Origin: Microbacteriaceae bacterium
Lineage (GTDB): Bacteria > Actinomycetota > Actinomycetes > Actinomycetales > Microbacteriaceae
DNA length: 64,000 bases
NCBI GenBank assembly: GCA_027491295.1
Contig: JAIXWK010000003.1
Span: forward strand, 372,001-436,000
Reading direction: 5' to 3'
Part shown: piece after piece, positions 46,774 through 55,434 of the stretch
Layout: every line of letters begins with the position of its first letter
How positions within the stretch are numbered: position 1 is the first letter of the stretch
Made by a program: the position numbers and the translations under genes
The notes under the pieces: model-generated
Told to the model about the DNA's origin: nothing
What the model saw: only the letters and a program-made list of their open reading frames with translations
Databases searched by the model: none

Positions 46774-47721
46774 TTGTCTAAAGTTTTGGTTACAGGCGGG
46801 GCAGGCTACGTCGGCGGCTATCTGGTGGACGCTGCTTTGGCGGCTGGGCATGAAGTTAGGGTCTACGACAAGCTGGTTTATGAGGATGCCTACCTCAAGA
46901 ATATTGATTTTGTGTACGGCGACGTGAACGACATCGATTCGCTAAAGCCTCATCTTGACTGGGCAGATACCGTTGTTTGGCTTGCAGCATTCGTTGGAGA
47001 TCCGGCCTGTGCGCTCAACCCAGAACTGACTATGGAAACAAATGTCGGGTCGGTCAAGAACCTAGTTGCAAACTTCTCCGGAAGAATCATTTTCCCTTCC
47101 ACGTGCAGCGTTTACGGTGCTCAGGATGGCTTGTTAGATGAGGCAAGCCCGTTTGACCCACTTTCTCTGTACGCAGAATCAAAAATCGCGGCCGAGAAGG
47201 TGCTTCTTGCTGCCCCAAACGAGACCTTGATCTTCCGACTAGGAACGTTATTCGGTCTGAGTGACACTTACTCTCGCCTAAGAGTTGACCTCGTCCTAAA
47301 CGTTCTTACCATTCGCGCGGTTCGCGAAAAGCAGATGAGTGTATTCGGGGGGCAGCAGTTCAGGCCCTTGTTGCACGTTCGAGATGTTGCTACCGCAATG
47401 GTTCCCCACATCGACACACACGCAACTGGTGTCTACAACCTGCACACTGAAAATCTAACCATCATTGAGTTGGCAGAACGTATTCAGGAAGTCGTTCCGG
47501 GGGCGGTTCTCAAGATTACGGAGTCCTCTTTCCAGGATGCCCGAAACTACGCCGTATCTAGCGACAAGGCTAGAAATGAATTGGGCTTCGCCCCAAAGTG
47601 GACCGTACTCGATGGGATCAACGAGATCTACAACGCTATTTCTCAGAACCGCATTCCGGATGTGAGTTTGCCGAGGTTCAGCAACGTTGCAGCCCTTCAG
47701 GGGTTGCTAGGAGCTAAGTAA
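46774..47721 (+). CDS. NAD-dependent nucleotide-sugar epimerase/dehydratase
   Basis: TTG start at 46774: MSKVLVTGGAGYVGGYLVDAALAAGHEV, STCSVYGAQDG, SLYAESKIAAEK (YxxxK). Confidence 0.85.
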   Translation: MSKVLVTGGAGYVGGYLVDAALAAGHEVRVYDKLVYEDAYLKNIDFVYGDVNDIDSLKPHLDWADTVVWLAAFVGDPACALNPELTMETNVGSVKNLVANFSGRIIFPSTCSVYGAQDGLLDEASPFDPLSLYAESKIAAEKVLLAAPNETLIFRLGTLFGLSDTYSRLRVDLVLNVLTIRAVREKQMSVFGGQQFRPLLHVRDVATAMVPHIDTHATGVYNLHTENLTIIELAERIQEVVPGAVLKITESSFQDARNYAVSSDKARNELGFAPKWTVLDGINEIYNAISQNRIPDVSLPRFSNVAALQGLLGAK

Positions 47722-48164
47722 TGACCTCGAAAATTGAATTCGTTGCAGGTGGACTTGCAGTTGACGACAGAGGTTCGCTGAAGTTCATCAATGACTTTGC
47801 CTTGGCCGGCTACAAGCGTTTCTATGTGGTTGAGAATCACAAGCAAGGTTTCATTCGAGCTTGGCATGGGCACAAGCACGAGGCCAAGGCTGTGGTTTGT
47901 GTTCAAGGTTCTGCTCTCGTAGCCGGTGTGAAGGTCGACGACTGGGAAAACCCATCAAAGGACTTGCCGATTGAGAGATTTGTTCTTTCAGGCTCTAAGC
48001 CTGGGGCCTTGCTAATTCCTGCGGGCTACGCAAATGGCTTTATGTCTCTCTCTACGGATTCGATCCTGATGTTCTTCTCGAGTTCAACGCTTGCCGAGAG
48101 TGCAGCAGACGACATTAGATTCGAGTCTCGCCTTTGGGACCCATGGAAGATTGAAGAAAGATAG
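47721..48164 (+). CDS. RmlC/FdtA-like cupin (dTDP-sugar epimerase/isomerase-related)
   Basis: 147 aa; DDRGSLKFINDF, RAWHGHKHEAKAVVCVQGSALV, GALLIPAGYANGFMSLSTDSI. Confidence 0.75.
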   Translation: MTSKIEFVAGGLAVDDRGSLKFINDFALAGYKRFYVVENHKQGFIRAWHGHKHEAKAVVCVQGSALVAGVKVDDWENPSKDLPIERFVLSGSKPGALLIPAGYANGFMSLSTDSILMFFSSSTLAESAADDIRFESRLWDPWKIEER

Positions 48165-48166
48165 TT

Positions 48167-49363
48167 TTGCCAAAAATCTCTATGGTGCTCGGCATCAGAC
48201 CTGATGTAATTCGTGCAAGCCTTATTATCAAGCACCTAAAGTCAGCACTTGGTAGCAACTTCGAATTTGTTTGGTCTGGACAGCACTACAGCGACAACAT
48301 GAAGGACATCTTCTTCAGACAGTTAGAGGTTCCGCAGCCAGATGTAACCCTGCAACTCGATACGGCATCAGACCAATCCATGATTGGATCTCTAATCTCA
48401 AGCCTAGGTTCCTACCTGGACGAGGCAAAGCCCGACGCAGTTATCTTCCTTGGGGATACAAACACCGTCACTGGCTCAATTGCTGTGGCTGCCAAGAACA
48501 TACCCATCGTGCACATCGAAGGTTGCATGAGGTCTTACGACTGGCGTATGCCGGAAGAGAAGTTCAGAACCGCCATCGATCACCTGGCCGATGTTATCTA
48601 CGCGTACGTTGACGAATACAAGCAGCAGGGCGTAATCGAAGGTCTTGACCCTGACAACATAATCGTCACTGGCAATCCAATCGTCGATGTTCTAGAGCAC
48701 TACTTCCGTTCCGGAAAAGTTCGGCTTTCGGACTCTGAGCGCTCGGAATTGTTCGCCTCCTACGGTTATGAGGGTGGCGAGCTTTGGTCTATGACATGCC
48801 ACCGACGTGAGAACGTGGACAGCAAGGATTCCCTTTCACAAATTTTGAAACTTGCTTCCATGTGTCCAGGTATCGTCGTTTTTCCTGCTGGCTATCGCAC
48901 ACAGGCGCGTCTGAGAGAGTTTGGCCTAGACATTCCAGGAAACGTGAAGGTTATAGATCCGATTGGCTATGCGGAACTTATGGAGCTAATCAACTCGTCG
49001 ACCGCTGTGCTCACTGATTCTGGAACTATTGTCGAAGAAGCAGCAGTGCTCGGTGTGCCTTCAGTTCAAATGAGGACCTCTACAGAGCGCCCCCAGGTTT
49101 ATGACTGCGGAGGTTCAGTAAAGTTTGACCCTCACGCGACTCACACAGATGCAGAATTAGGGAGCATCATCGCCTCAGCAGCCGACAGGCGCGGCAACAG
49201 CTGGACCCATACTCTCGGAGACGGCAACGCCTCCCAGCGAATTGCGGAGGATCTAATTTCGCGTTTCAAGTCCGGAAATTGGTCTGGTCACGCACCAAAC
49301 CCAAAGAGTCGGCCAATCTACCGAAACTACGGTTACGGAATTGGTGAGCTTGGAAGAGCCTAG
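48167..49363 (+). CDS. wecB: UDP-N-acetylglucosamine 2-epimerase (non-hydrolysing, WecB/CapG-like)
   Basis: GIRPDVIRASLIIKHL, VFLGDTNTVTGSIAVAAKNIPIVHIEGCMRSYDWRMPEEKFRTAIDHLAD, HRRENVDSKDSL, LTDSGTIVEEAAVLGVPSVQMRTSTERP. Confidence 0.9.
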   Translation: MPKISMVLGIRPDVIRASLIIKHLKSALGSNFEFVWSGQHYSDNMKDIFFRQLEVPQPDVTLQLDTASDQSMIGSLISSLGSYLDEAKPDAVIFLGDTNTVTGSIAVAAKNIPIVHIEGCMRSYDWRMPEEKFRTAIDHLADVIYAYVDEYKQQGVIEGLDPDNIIVTGNPIVDVLEHYFRSGKVRLSDSERSELFASYGYEGGELWSMTCHRRENVDSKDSLSQILKLASMCPGIVVFPAGYRTQARLREFGLDIPGNVKVIDPIGYAELMELINSSTAVLTDSGTIVEEAAVLGVPSVQMRTSTERPQVYDCGGSVKFDPHATHTDAELGSIIASAADRRGNSWTHTLGDGNASQRIAEDLISRFKSGNWSGHAPNPKSRPIYRNYGYGIGELGRA

Positions 49364-50241
49364 ATAGGCATTTGCTCGATCATCTTCTCGACAGTAGGCG
49401 CTTCTTCGTAGCCAGCATTCTTCCAGAGTCTCGCCACAACCTCAGGGTTGACAGTGCTGAGAGTTCTATCGATAACTTTGCCAGATGCCTTTGGGGTTAC
49501 GGTAATGTCCGAGCGACCGGCACGGATGGCGATTGCTCGCACCAAGTTCTCCTTGGTCAAGGTTGAGCCTGGAATCACGTGGGTTACGCCAGAAACAAAG
49601 TCGTTGTGCTCAATGATTCCTCGACAGAGTCGACCAAAGTGATATGTGGTAACACCGTTCCAAACGTGGTCGGTGAAGCCGAAAATCTCTGCATCTTTTA
49701 CTTGGTTTCTAACCCACTCGAAGAGGGAGGTGCTCCGACCGTGCTCCGGGCCAATAATCGAAACTCTCAAGTGCATCATCGATGATGATGGAACCTCGCC
49801 AAGGCTCTTTGTTTTTCCATAAACATCGAGGGCATCGAACTCATCGGTTTCTGAGTACTTTCCCTGCAGACCTGAATAAACGCAGTCAGTGGCAATCTGA
49901 ATAACCTTTAGGCCGTGAGCGTCTGAGTAGCGTGCCAACTGATCAGGGAAAATGCCATTTACCAACATCGCTATCCTGCGCTGGTCAGCGTTGTCATCCT
50001 TGATGTGAGGCTTGATGATGCCGATGCAGTTGATAACCCAGTCACCAGCTGCAGCGATGGGATCCAACTTGCTCAAATCATCTTTGATGGCATCAAAATC
50101 AACGACTTTGATTGAGCCCAAATCGCTAGAGCTTGATCCAGCACGAGCCGTGCCTACAATCTCGTGCCCAGAGCCCTTGAACGCCTCAAGGACTCCTCTT
50201 CCCAGCATTCCGGTGACGCCAAGGATGATTACTTTAGACAT
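49360..50241 (-). CDS. RmlD-like sugar-nucleotide reductase (SDR)
   Basis: MSKVIILGVTGMLGRGVLEAF, VINCIGIIKPHI, IQIATDCVYSGLQGKYSETDEFDALDVYGKTKSLGE (YxxxK). Confidence 0.85.
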   Translation of the reverse strand: MSKVIILGVTGMLGRGVLEAFKGSGHEIVGTARAGSSSSDLGSIKVVDFDAIKDDLSKLDPIAAAGDWVINCIGIIKPHIKDDNADQRRIAMLVNGIFPDQLARYSDAHGLKVIQIATDCVYSGLQGKYSETDEFDALDVYGKTKSLGEVPSSSMMHLRVSIIGPEHGRSTSLFEWVRNQVKDAEIFGFTDHVWNGVTTYHFGRLCRGIIEHNDFVSGVTHVIPGSTLTKENLVRAIAIRAGRSDITVTPKASGKVIDRTLSTVNPEVVARLWKNAGYEEAPTVEKMIEQMPI

Positions 50242-51446
50242 TACTTTCCTTTTCTAAGGCTCAGTTGATTCAGCGAATCCTCTAGCGCTCTAGTCGTTGC
50301 TTCGATTGAGAACTTGGAATTCAAAACTTCTTTCTGAATTCTAATTTGCCGTGTCCTCTCAGGCTTGGAGGCGTGAAGTACTTCAATGGCTTTCGCGAGG
50401 ACTTGGGACGAATTTTCCGTCCAGACAAGTCCAGACTCGTCACCAAAAGCTGCGTATAGTCCCTCGAGCTTGGTGCTCACCGTTGGAATCCCTACTGCCA
50501 TGTATTGCAGGACCTTGTGAGGAAAGGCTGCTCCAGCAACGGTTGAGACCTGAAGAGGATTGATGGCCACGTTCCCAAGCGTCATGTATCTAGGGAGGTC
50601 ATGGAAAGGAACAAATCCAGTGAAAACCACCTTTTCTTGAAGTTTGTGCTTTTCCACCAATTCGCGCAACAGGGCCTCTTGCTCGCCACCTCCAATCAAT
50701 AGCAATTTGAGATCTGGAGTCGACAAAAGTTGCTCAGGCACTTTGTTTATGACGTCGTCAAGACCTGAGAAATAGAAAAAGCTTCCCATGTACATGACAA
50801 CTTTGTCGGTAGTCGCAATTCCCAGGGCGGATGCAAGACTTTCGTCTCTGGGTGTTTGCCTAAAGATTCGCTCATCAAGGGGTGGGTAGTGCATAACAAT
50901 CTTGTTCGCAAAACCACCGCCCATCAACTCAAGAACGTACTTGGACATGGCCGGATTGTTTGTTGAAACTTCGGTTGCCAATTTGAAGCAAACTTTCTCA
51001 AACAGAGCAATTAGAGGATTCCAAAGCGACTTTCGAATCTTGCTGGCTACGTCCAACGCACGTTGCAGGACTGGCACCTTGTAGAAACGTCCCAGAAGGC
51101 CCACCTGCAGTCCATAGGTCGGCACCGCATAGTTGAGAATGACGTCGAATTCGCCGTCCCTAATCAAGGTCCTGAGAGGTCGGATTGAGGAGAAAATTGC
51201 CCAAATGCGATCTAATCCAAAAATGCCAAGACGATGGGGCGTTACTAATCTAATCTTGGCCTGATTGTGAATTCGACCGCTGATAACTCGGTCTCTAGGG
51301 TCAGAAAGAGTGTCTCGAGTAGCACCCTCATCGAATTCAAAAAAGGTTACATCGTGCCCATTTAGGGCAAGTAGTTCGGGAAATTCATGAATCTCGTAAA
51401 CAACTTTTCTCAGGTAGCTCACTTCATGAACGACGAGAATTTTCAT
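50241..51446 (-). CDS. Glycosyltransferase family 4
   Basis: MKILVVHEVSYLRKVVYEIHEFPELLALNGHDVTFFEFD; LLLIGGGEQEALLRELVEKHKLQEKVVFTGFVPFHDLPRYMTLGNVAINPL...VLQYMAVGIPTVSTKLEGL. Confidence 0.88.
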   Translation of the reverse strand: MKILVVHEVSYLRKVVYEIHEFPELLALNGHDVTFFEFDEGATRDTLSDPRDRVISGRIHNQAKIRLVTPHRLGIFGLDRIWAIFSSIRPLRTLIRDGEFDVILNYAVPTYGLQVGLLGRFYKVPVLQRALDVASKIRKSLWNPLIALFEKVCFKLATEVSTNNPAMSKYVLELMGGGFANKIVMHYPPLDERIFRQTPRDESLASALGIATTDKVVMYMGSFFYFSGLDDVINKVPEQLLSTPDLKLLLIGGGEQEALLRELVEKHKLQEKVVFTGFVPFHDLPRYMTLGNVAINPLQVSTVAGAAFPHKVLQYMAVGIPTVSTKLEGLYAAFGDESGLVWTENSSQVLAKAIEVLHASKPERTRQIRIQKEVLNSKFSIEATTRALEDSLNQLSLRKGK

Positions 51447-52654
51447 GCTTTTAGTCTTGTCTCCATGTCATTCACAACGTACTCAGCGAAACTAAAGCAT
51501 GAGGTCCATCCAGGTGAAACAGCATTCAACACCTGAGTCGAATCCTCATCACCTTCGATTACAAAGTCCATTTCCAGTTTGCCCTCGGTCTTGTCAAAAA
51601 GCTGTGCACGAATTCCCGGCTTTCCGGCAACAGTGAACTTCGAAACGTCGATCTTGGAGCTAAGTTTTGCAGCCTCGCCAAGAAGATGAGTTCTCGATAA
51701 CTTTGGAAGCTCTGTCTTGACAAGAGACCAAACGTCGTGGTGCTTGGAGGCGATAAAACGAGGGTAGTTGGCCAGGATGCCGAGCATCTCGTTTAACTTG
51801 AGACCATCGAAGAGCCCATATTGCTCTCTGGACAAAACTGGAATAGCAGTTGGGCCGACCTTGACGTCTCCCGAGGCCGTTTTTGTGAAGTGCACACCCA
51901 AAAATGGATTTCTTGGATCCGGTGTTGGGTAAATATGCCTATTCAAAGTTCCCTTGAGGCTCGGTGCGTAGTAGTAGAGCCCGATGAACGGGATCATCGA
52001 ATACTTGGATCCGAAACCAAGCTCCTTCGCGACGACATCCGAATAGAGCCCGGAGGCGTTGATGAGGTGGCCATACTCAAAGACCTCGCCTCCTTTAACA
52101 TAAGCGCGTTTGTCGTGAATCTTTTCGACATGCATGTTGAAGAGAATTCGGACTCCAGATTTAATGAGCAATTCTTCAAGCTTGGTCGCAACAGACCCAG
52201 GGTCCGCAACCGCTGTGTTTGGCGACCACAGCGCCATGTCAATGGTTTCAGCTAGGGGTTCAAGCTCCGCAAGCCGGGCTGTGTCTACAAGTTCGACATC
52301 GACACCATTAGCGATGCCTCTTCTGTGAAGTTCAGTCAGAACTGGAACATCCTCTGGCTTTTGTGCGACGACAACTTTTCCATTTTGAGAGATAGGCAGG
52401 TTATTGTCTAGGCAGAAGCGTTTCATGCGCTCGTTGCCGTCCCTGGTTAGTTTTGCCTTGAGGGATTCTGGTGAATAGTAGAAACCGGCATGAATTACTC
52501 CGGAGTTTCGACCTGACGCGTGCAATGCGACACCCGACTCTTTTTCGAGAATCAAAACGCTCGCCGCTGGAAAGCGTGTGCGAATCTCCTGAGCTATAGC
52601 AAGCCCGACTATGCCACCGCCAACGATTAAGAAATCGGCCCTATTTGAGTCCAT
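51443..52654 (-). CDS. FAD-dependent oxidoreductase, L-2-hydroxyglutarate oxidase (LhgO)-like
   Basis: ADFLIVGGGIVGLAIAQEIRTRFPAASVLILEKESGVALHASGRNSGVIHAGFYYSPESLKAKLTRDGN; ...FLGVHFTKTASGDVKVGPTAIPVL. Confidence 0.85.
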   Translation of the reverse strand: MDSNRADFLIVGGGIVGLAIAQEIRTRFPAASVLILEKESGVALHASGRNSGVIHAGFYYSPESLKAKLTRDGNERMKRFCLDNNLPISQNGKVVVAQKPEDVPVLTELHRRGIANGVDVELVDTARLAELEPLAETIDMALWSPNTAVADPGSVATKLEELLIKSGVRILFNMHVEKIHDKRAYVKGGEVFEYGHLINASGLYSDVVAKELGFGSKYSMIPFIGLYYYAPSLKGTLNRHIYPTPDPRNPFLGVHFTKTASGDVKVGPTAIPVLSREQYGLFDGLKLNEMLGILANYPRFIASKHHDVWSLVKTELPKLSRTHLLGEAAKLSSKIDVSKFTVAGKPGIRAQLFDKTEGKLEMDFVIEGDEDSTQVLNAVSPGWTSCFSFAEYVVNDMETRLKA

Positions 52655-52656
52655 GA

Positions 52657-54369
52657 TTACTCGGCGATCTTATGAAGCGTGTAACCCTCACCTGGAATCG
52701 TTTCAAGCACATTACCTGCGTATGTGAGATCACCATTTACGAGTACGTATTTTGTTCCCTCTGGAACCAGAGATGCATCCAAGACCGAAGCCGCCCCAAA
52801 AAGGTCATATTTGATCTTCGCCGAGTCTGCCCAGATCGCAACGTTGGTTGCTTCAAAACGCGAAGTCGCGACAATCCAGGTGGAGTCAACCTGCTCAGGT
52901 GTGAGGTTCGCCCTCAAATACTGACCCGCTTTGTCCTGAGCATTGAGCTCACCGCGGAACCCCTGGTACTGGTCCTGGATCTGATATCCAGTTCCAACCA
53001 TGGTGACTGGCAATAGACCGATGAGAACTAGTGGCGTGTACTTCGGGAAGAATGCGAAAACAAGCAAAGAGGCAAAGCCAAACAGAGCTGCCGCATTGAA
53101 AACGTCTTGATTCACAACCAATCCAGCAAGGTTTGGAGCGTCAGCAATCTGAATAGTCAAGGTGCCAAAGAACCCAGAGAACGCAGGAGTGATAAGGACC
53201 AACATGACAACGGCAAGTGGAAGTCGAATCCAGATTTTGGTCTCAGCCATGAACTTGGACGTCAAGGCCGCAAGACCCGCCAGCGGCACCACAATAAACA
53301 AGAAGTCGTAGTAGCGCTCAAGAACACGTGTGGTGTGGTCGTCACCACCGCCTGTAATCCAACCGGTGAAGACAACTACTTCAATTACAAGACTGAACAG
53401 CCAGATGAACGCGAAAAGCGAGAGCGCTGTGACCTTTGTTAGCTCCTTGGTTCGCGCAAGCTCTATGACACCAACGGTGACACCAATAATGGCAACACCC
53501 ATAAGCGCGGCAATGGTCAGCATGTGAATGTTGAATTGCGTGCCGAACAGGCTGAGCACTCCATTCATAGGAGTTGTGGCAACTGCAGAAGCGGGCGCTA
53601 CTGAACCTGCGGGTGCGGTCACGCCAATTTGCTCAACTACTCCAGCATTTAGGTACTGACCAAAGAAGCTCAAGGCCTTCGGTCCAGCCACCAAGAATCC
53701 AATAATGACGCGACCAAGGATTGCGCCGACTGATATTGCGCCGACTGCCTTGAAAAGTGGGCCGAATCGATGCTTCGCGTTGGTCAAGCCCAAAACAACC
53801 AGGAAAATACCGATTGCAATAGCCGACAACCATGCGTGTGGCTTTACAAGTGATGTAACACCAATCAAAGCTCCAACTACCGCCCAGTCCTTCCATGCAT
53901 AGGTGTCAGCAGCCTTCAAGACGGAAGCGAAAACCAAGCTGAGGAAGAAGAAGTACATCGATTCCGGTAGGAACATCGAGGTGTAAACACTGAGCGGTGA
54001 GAGCCCAGCCAAAATTGTGAATGCGAAGGCGATCCAGTAGTTCATATATCGCTTAGCGATGATGAAAACTACCGTCAAGAACCCAATAAAAAACAGAAGG
54101 TTCAGAAGCTTGCCGCAGGTATAGAAAGCATCGCCACAAACGTTGGTCGACGAATAGACCAAGTTGAAAAGGTAGTTGGAGAAGTCACCGGCCGGAGATG
54201 GGTCCCAAGGAGAGGCCTTGCGGGCATTGATCGAGTAAAGGTACTCGTCACCCAAGATAGCTGGGTTCACCATGGCAACTCTTGAGTAAACCCAGGCAGC
54301 TACCGCCAGCATTGAGCCAGCAAATGCCAGGTTTTTCCAGTCTTTCACAGCAACAAGTAGGTTCTTCAA
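52657..54369 (-). CDS. Polytopic membrane glycosyltransferase-like protein (GT39/GT-C-like)
   Basis: 570 aa, about 12 hydrophobic segments; AILGDEYLYSINAR early acidic motif, as in lipid-carrier-dependent GT-C enzymes; flanked by GT2 and GT4. Confidence 0.65.
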   Translation of the reverse strand: MKNLLVAVKDWKNLAFAGSMLAVAAWVYSRVAMVNPAILGDEYLYSINARKASPWDPSPAGDFSNYLFNLVYSSTNVCGDAFYTCGKLLNLLFFIGFLTVVFIIAKRYMNYWIAFAFTILAGLSPLSVYTSMFLPESMYFFFLSLVFASVLKAADTYAWKDWAVVGALIGVTSLVKPHAWLSAIAIGIFLVVLGLTNAKHRFGPLFKAVGAISVGAILGRVIIGFLVAGPKALSFFGQYLNAGVVEQIGVTAPAGSVAPASAVATTPMNGVLSLFGTQFNIHMLTIAALMGVAIIGVTVGVIELARTKELTKVTALSLFAFIWLFSLVIEVVVFTGWITGGGDDHTTRVLERYYDFLFIVVPLAGLAALTSKFMAETKIWIRLPLAVVMLVLITPAFSGFFGTLTIQIADAPNLAGLVVNQDVFNAAALFGFASLLVFAFFPKYTPLVLIGLLPVTMVGTGYQIQDQYQGFRGELNAQDKAGQYLRANLTPEQVDSTWIVATSRFEATNVAIWADSAKIKYDLFGAASVLDASLVPEGTKYVLVNGDLTYAGNVLETIPGEGYTLHKIAE

Positions 54370-54381
54370 ACCAATCCTCGA

Positions 54382-55326
54382 TTATCTCTTTTGTCTTGGA
54401 ACCCTAGGTTCCGATTGAACGTCGTAAGACAAGAATGAAAGTAGCAGCTGAACCCCGAGAATCAGGGCAACCGCGGAGAGAGTCACCTGACCGGCAGTGG
54501 TAGCACGGCCAGCTTCAGACGCCTCTAGGTACCTCGCAATACCAAACCATGCACCGAAAACCGTGAAGCCAAATCCCAAAGGTAGTTCAATGCTGGCAAC
54601 CGACCACTCGCGCAGGTAGTACTTGTAAAAAACTCGCTTCCACAGGTTCACGGTGTGGCGCCAAGGGAACTCCACCAAAACCTTGCCGATCTTTAGGTTG
54701 CTCTTCTCTTCTCCGTAAACGGCCTCCATTGGCACGTCAACCACTACAGCGTTTGTAATGTTGAGCCTGAATAGCAGATCGGACTCGAAGAAGTAGGTCT
54801 TACGAAGCTTGTCCAGGTGAATCGCAGTTAGTGCTTTGCGGTGAATTGCGGTAAAGCCATTGGTTGGATCAGTGATGGACCAGTATCCCGATGAAATTTT
54901 GGACCAAAGTGAGAGAACTGCATTTCCAAATATTCGGATCTTTGGCATGGCAAAGAGATTTTCAAGGCTGTCAAAACGATTTCCCTTGGCGTAGTCAGCT
55001 TCGCCGTTTAGAACAGGCCTTGCGATGGTTTCGATAAGGCTTGGGTCCATTTGCCCATCGCCGTCGACTTTTACAATGACATCCATGCCATCGGCTAAAG
55101 CTGCTCGGTATCCAGTAACAACCGCTCCGCCGACTCCCTGGTTCGTTTCATGGCGAATAACGGAGACCCGCTTGTCTTTGCACTTTTTGCGAACCAAGTC
55201 GCCTGAATTGTCCGGGCAGGCATCGTCAATCACATAAATGCGCTCTACCTCAGGCCCGATCCCGGCAAGAACGTCGAGAATGTGTGAGGTCACTCGGTAT
55301 GACGGAACAACTACTGCAAGACGCAC
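54382..55326 (-). CDS. Glycosyltransferase family 2 (polyprenyl-phosphate mannose synthase-like)
   Basis: GTG start 55326: MRLAVVVPSYRVTSHILDVLAGIGPEVERIYVIDDACPDNSGDLV, VIVKVDGDGQMDPSLI, NRF...NGFTAIHRKAL; C-terminal TM helices. Confidence 0.88.
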   Translation of the reverse strand: MRLAVVVPSYRVTSHILDVLAGIGPEVERIYVIDDACPDNSGDLVRKKCKDKRVSVIRHETNQGVGGAVVTGYRAALADGMDVIVKVDGDGQMDPSLIETIARPVLNGEADYAKGNRFDSLENLFAMPKIRIFGNAVLSLWSKISSGYWSITDPTNGFTAIHRKALTAIHLDKLRKTYFFESDLLFRLNITNAVVVDVPMEAVYGEEKSNLKIGKVLVEFPWRHTVNLWKRVFYKYYLREWSVASIELPLGFGFTVFGAWFGIARYLEASEAGRATTAGQVTLSAVALILGVQLLLSFLSYDVQSEPRVPRQKR

Positions 55327-55434
55327 AATAATCTCCCCTACTTCGACGTTGTCTAACTCTACCGAGCCAATGAATCCAGACAAACCTCTAACAAACACTA
55401 ATGTCTGGCTTTGGTAAACCTTAGGCTTGTCCTA

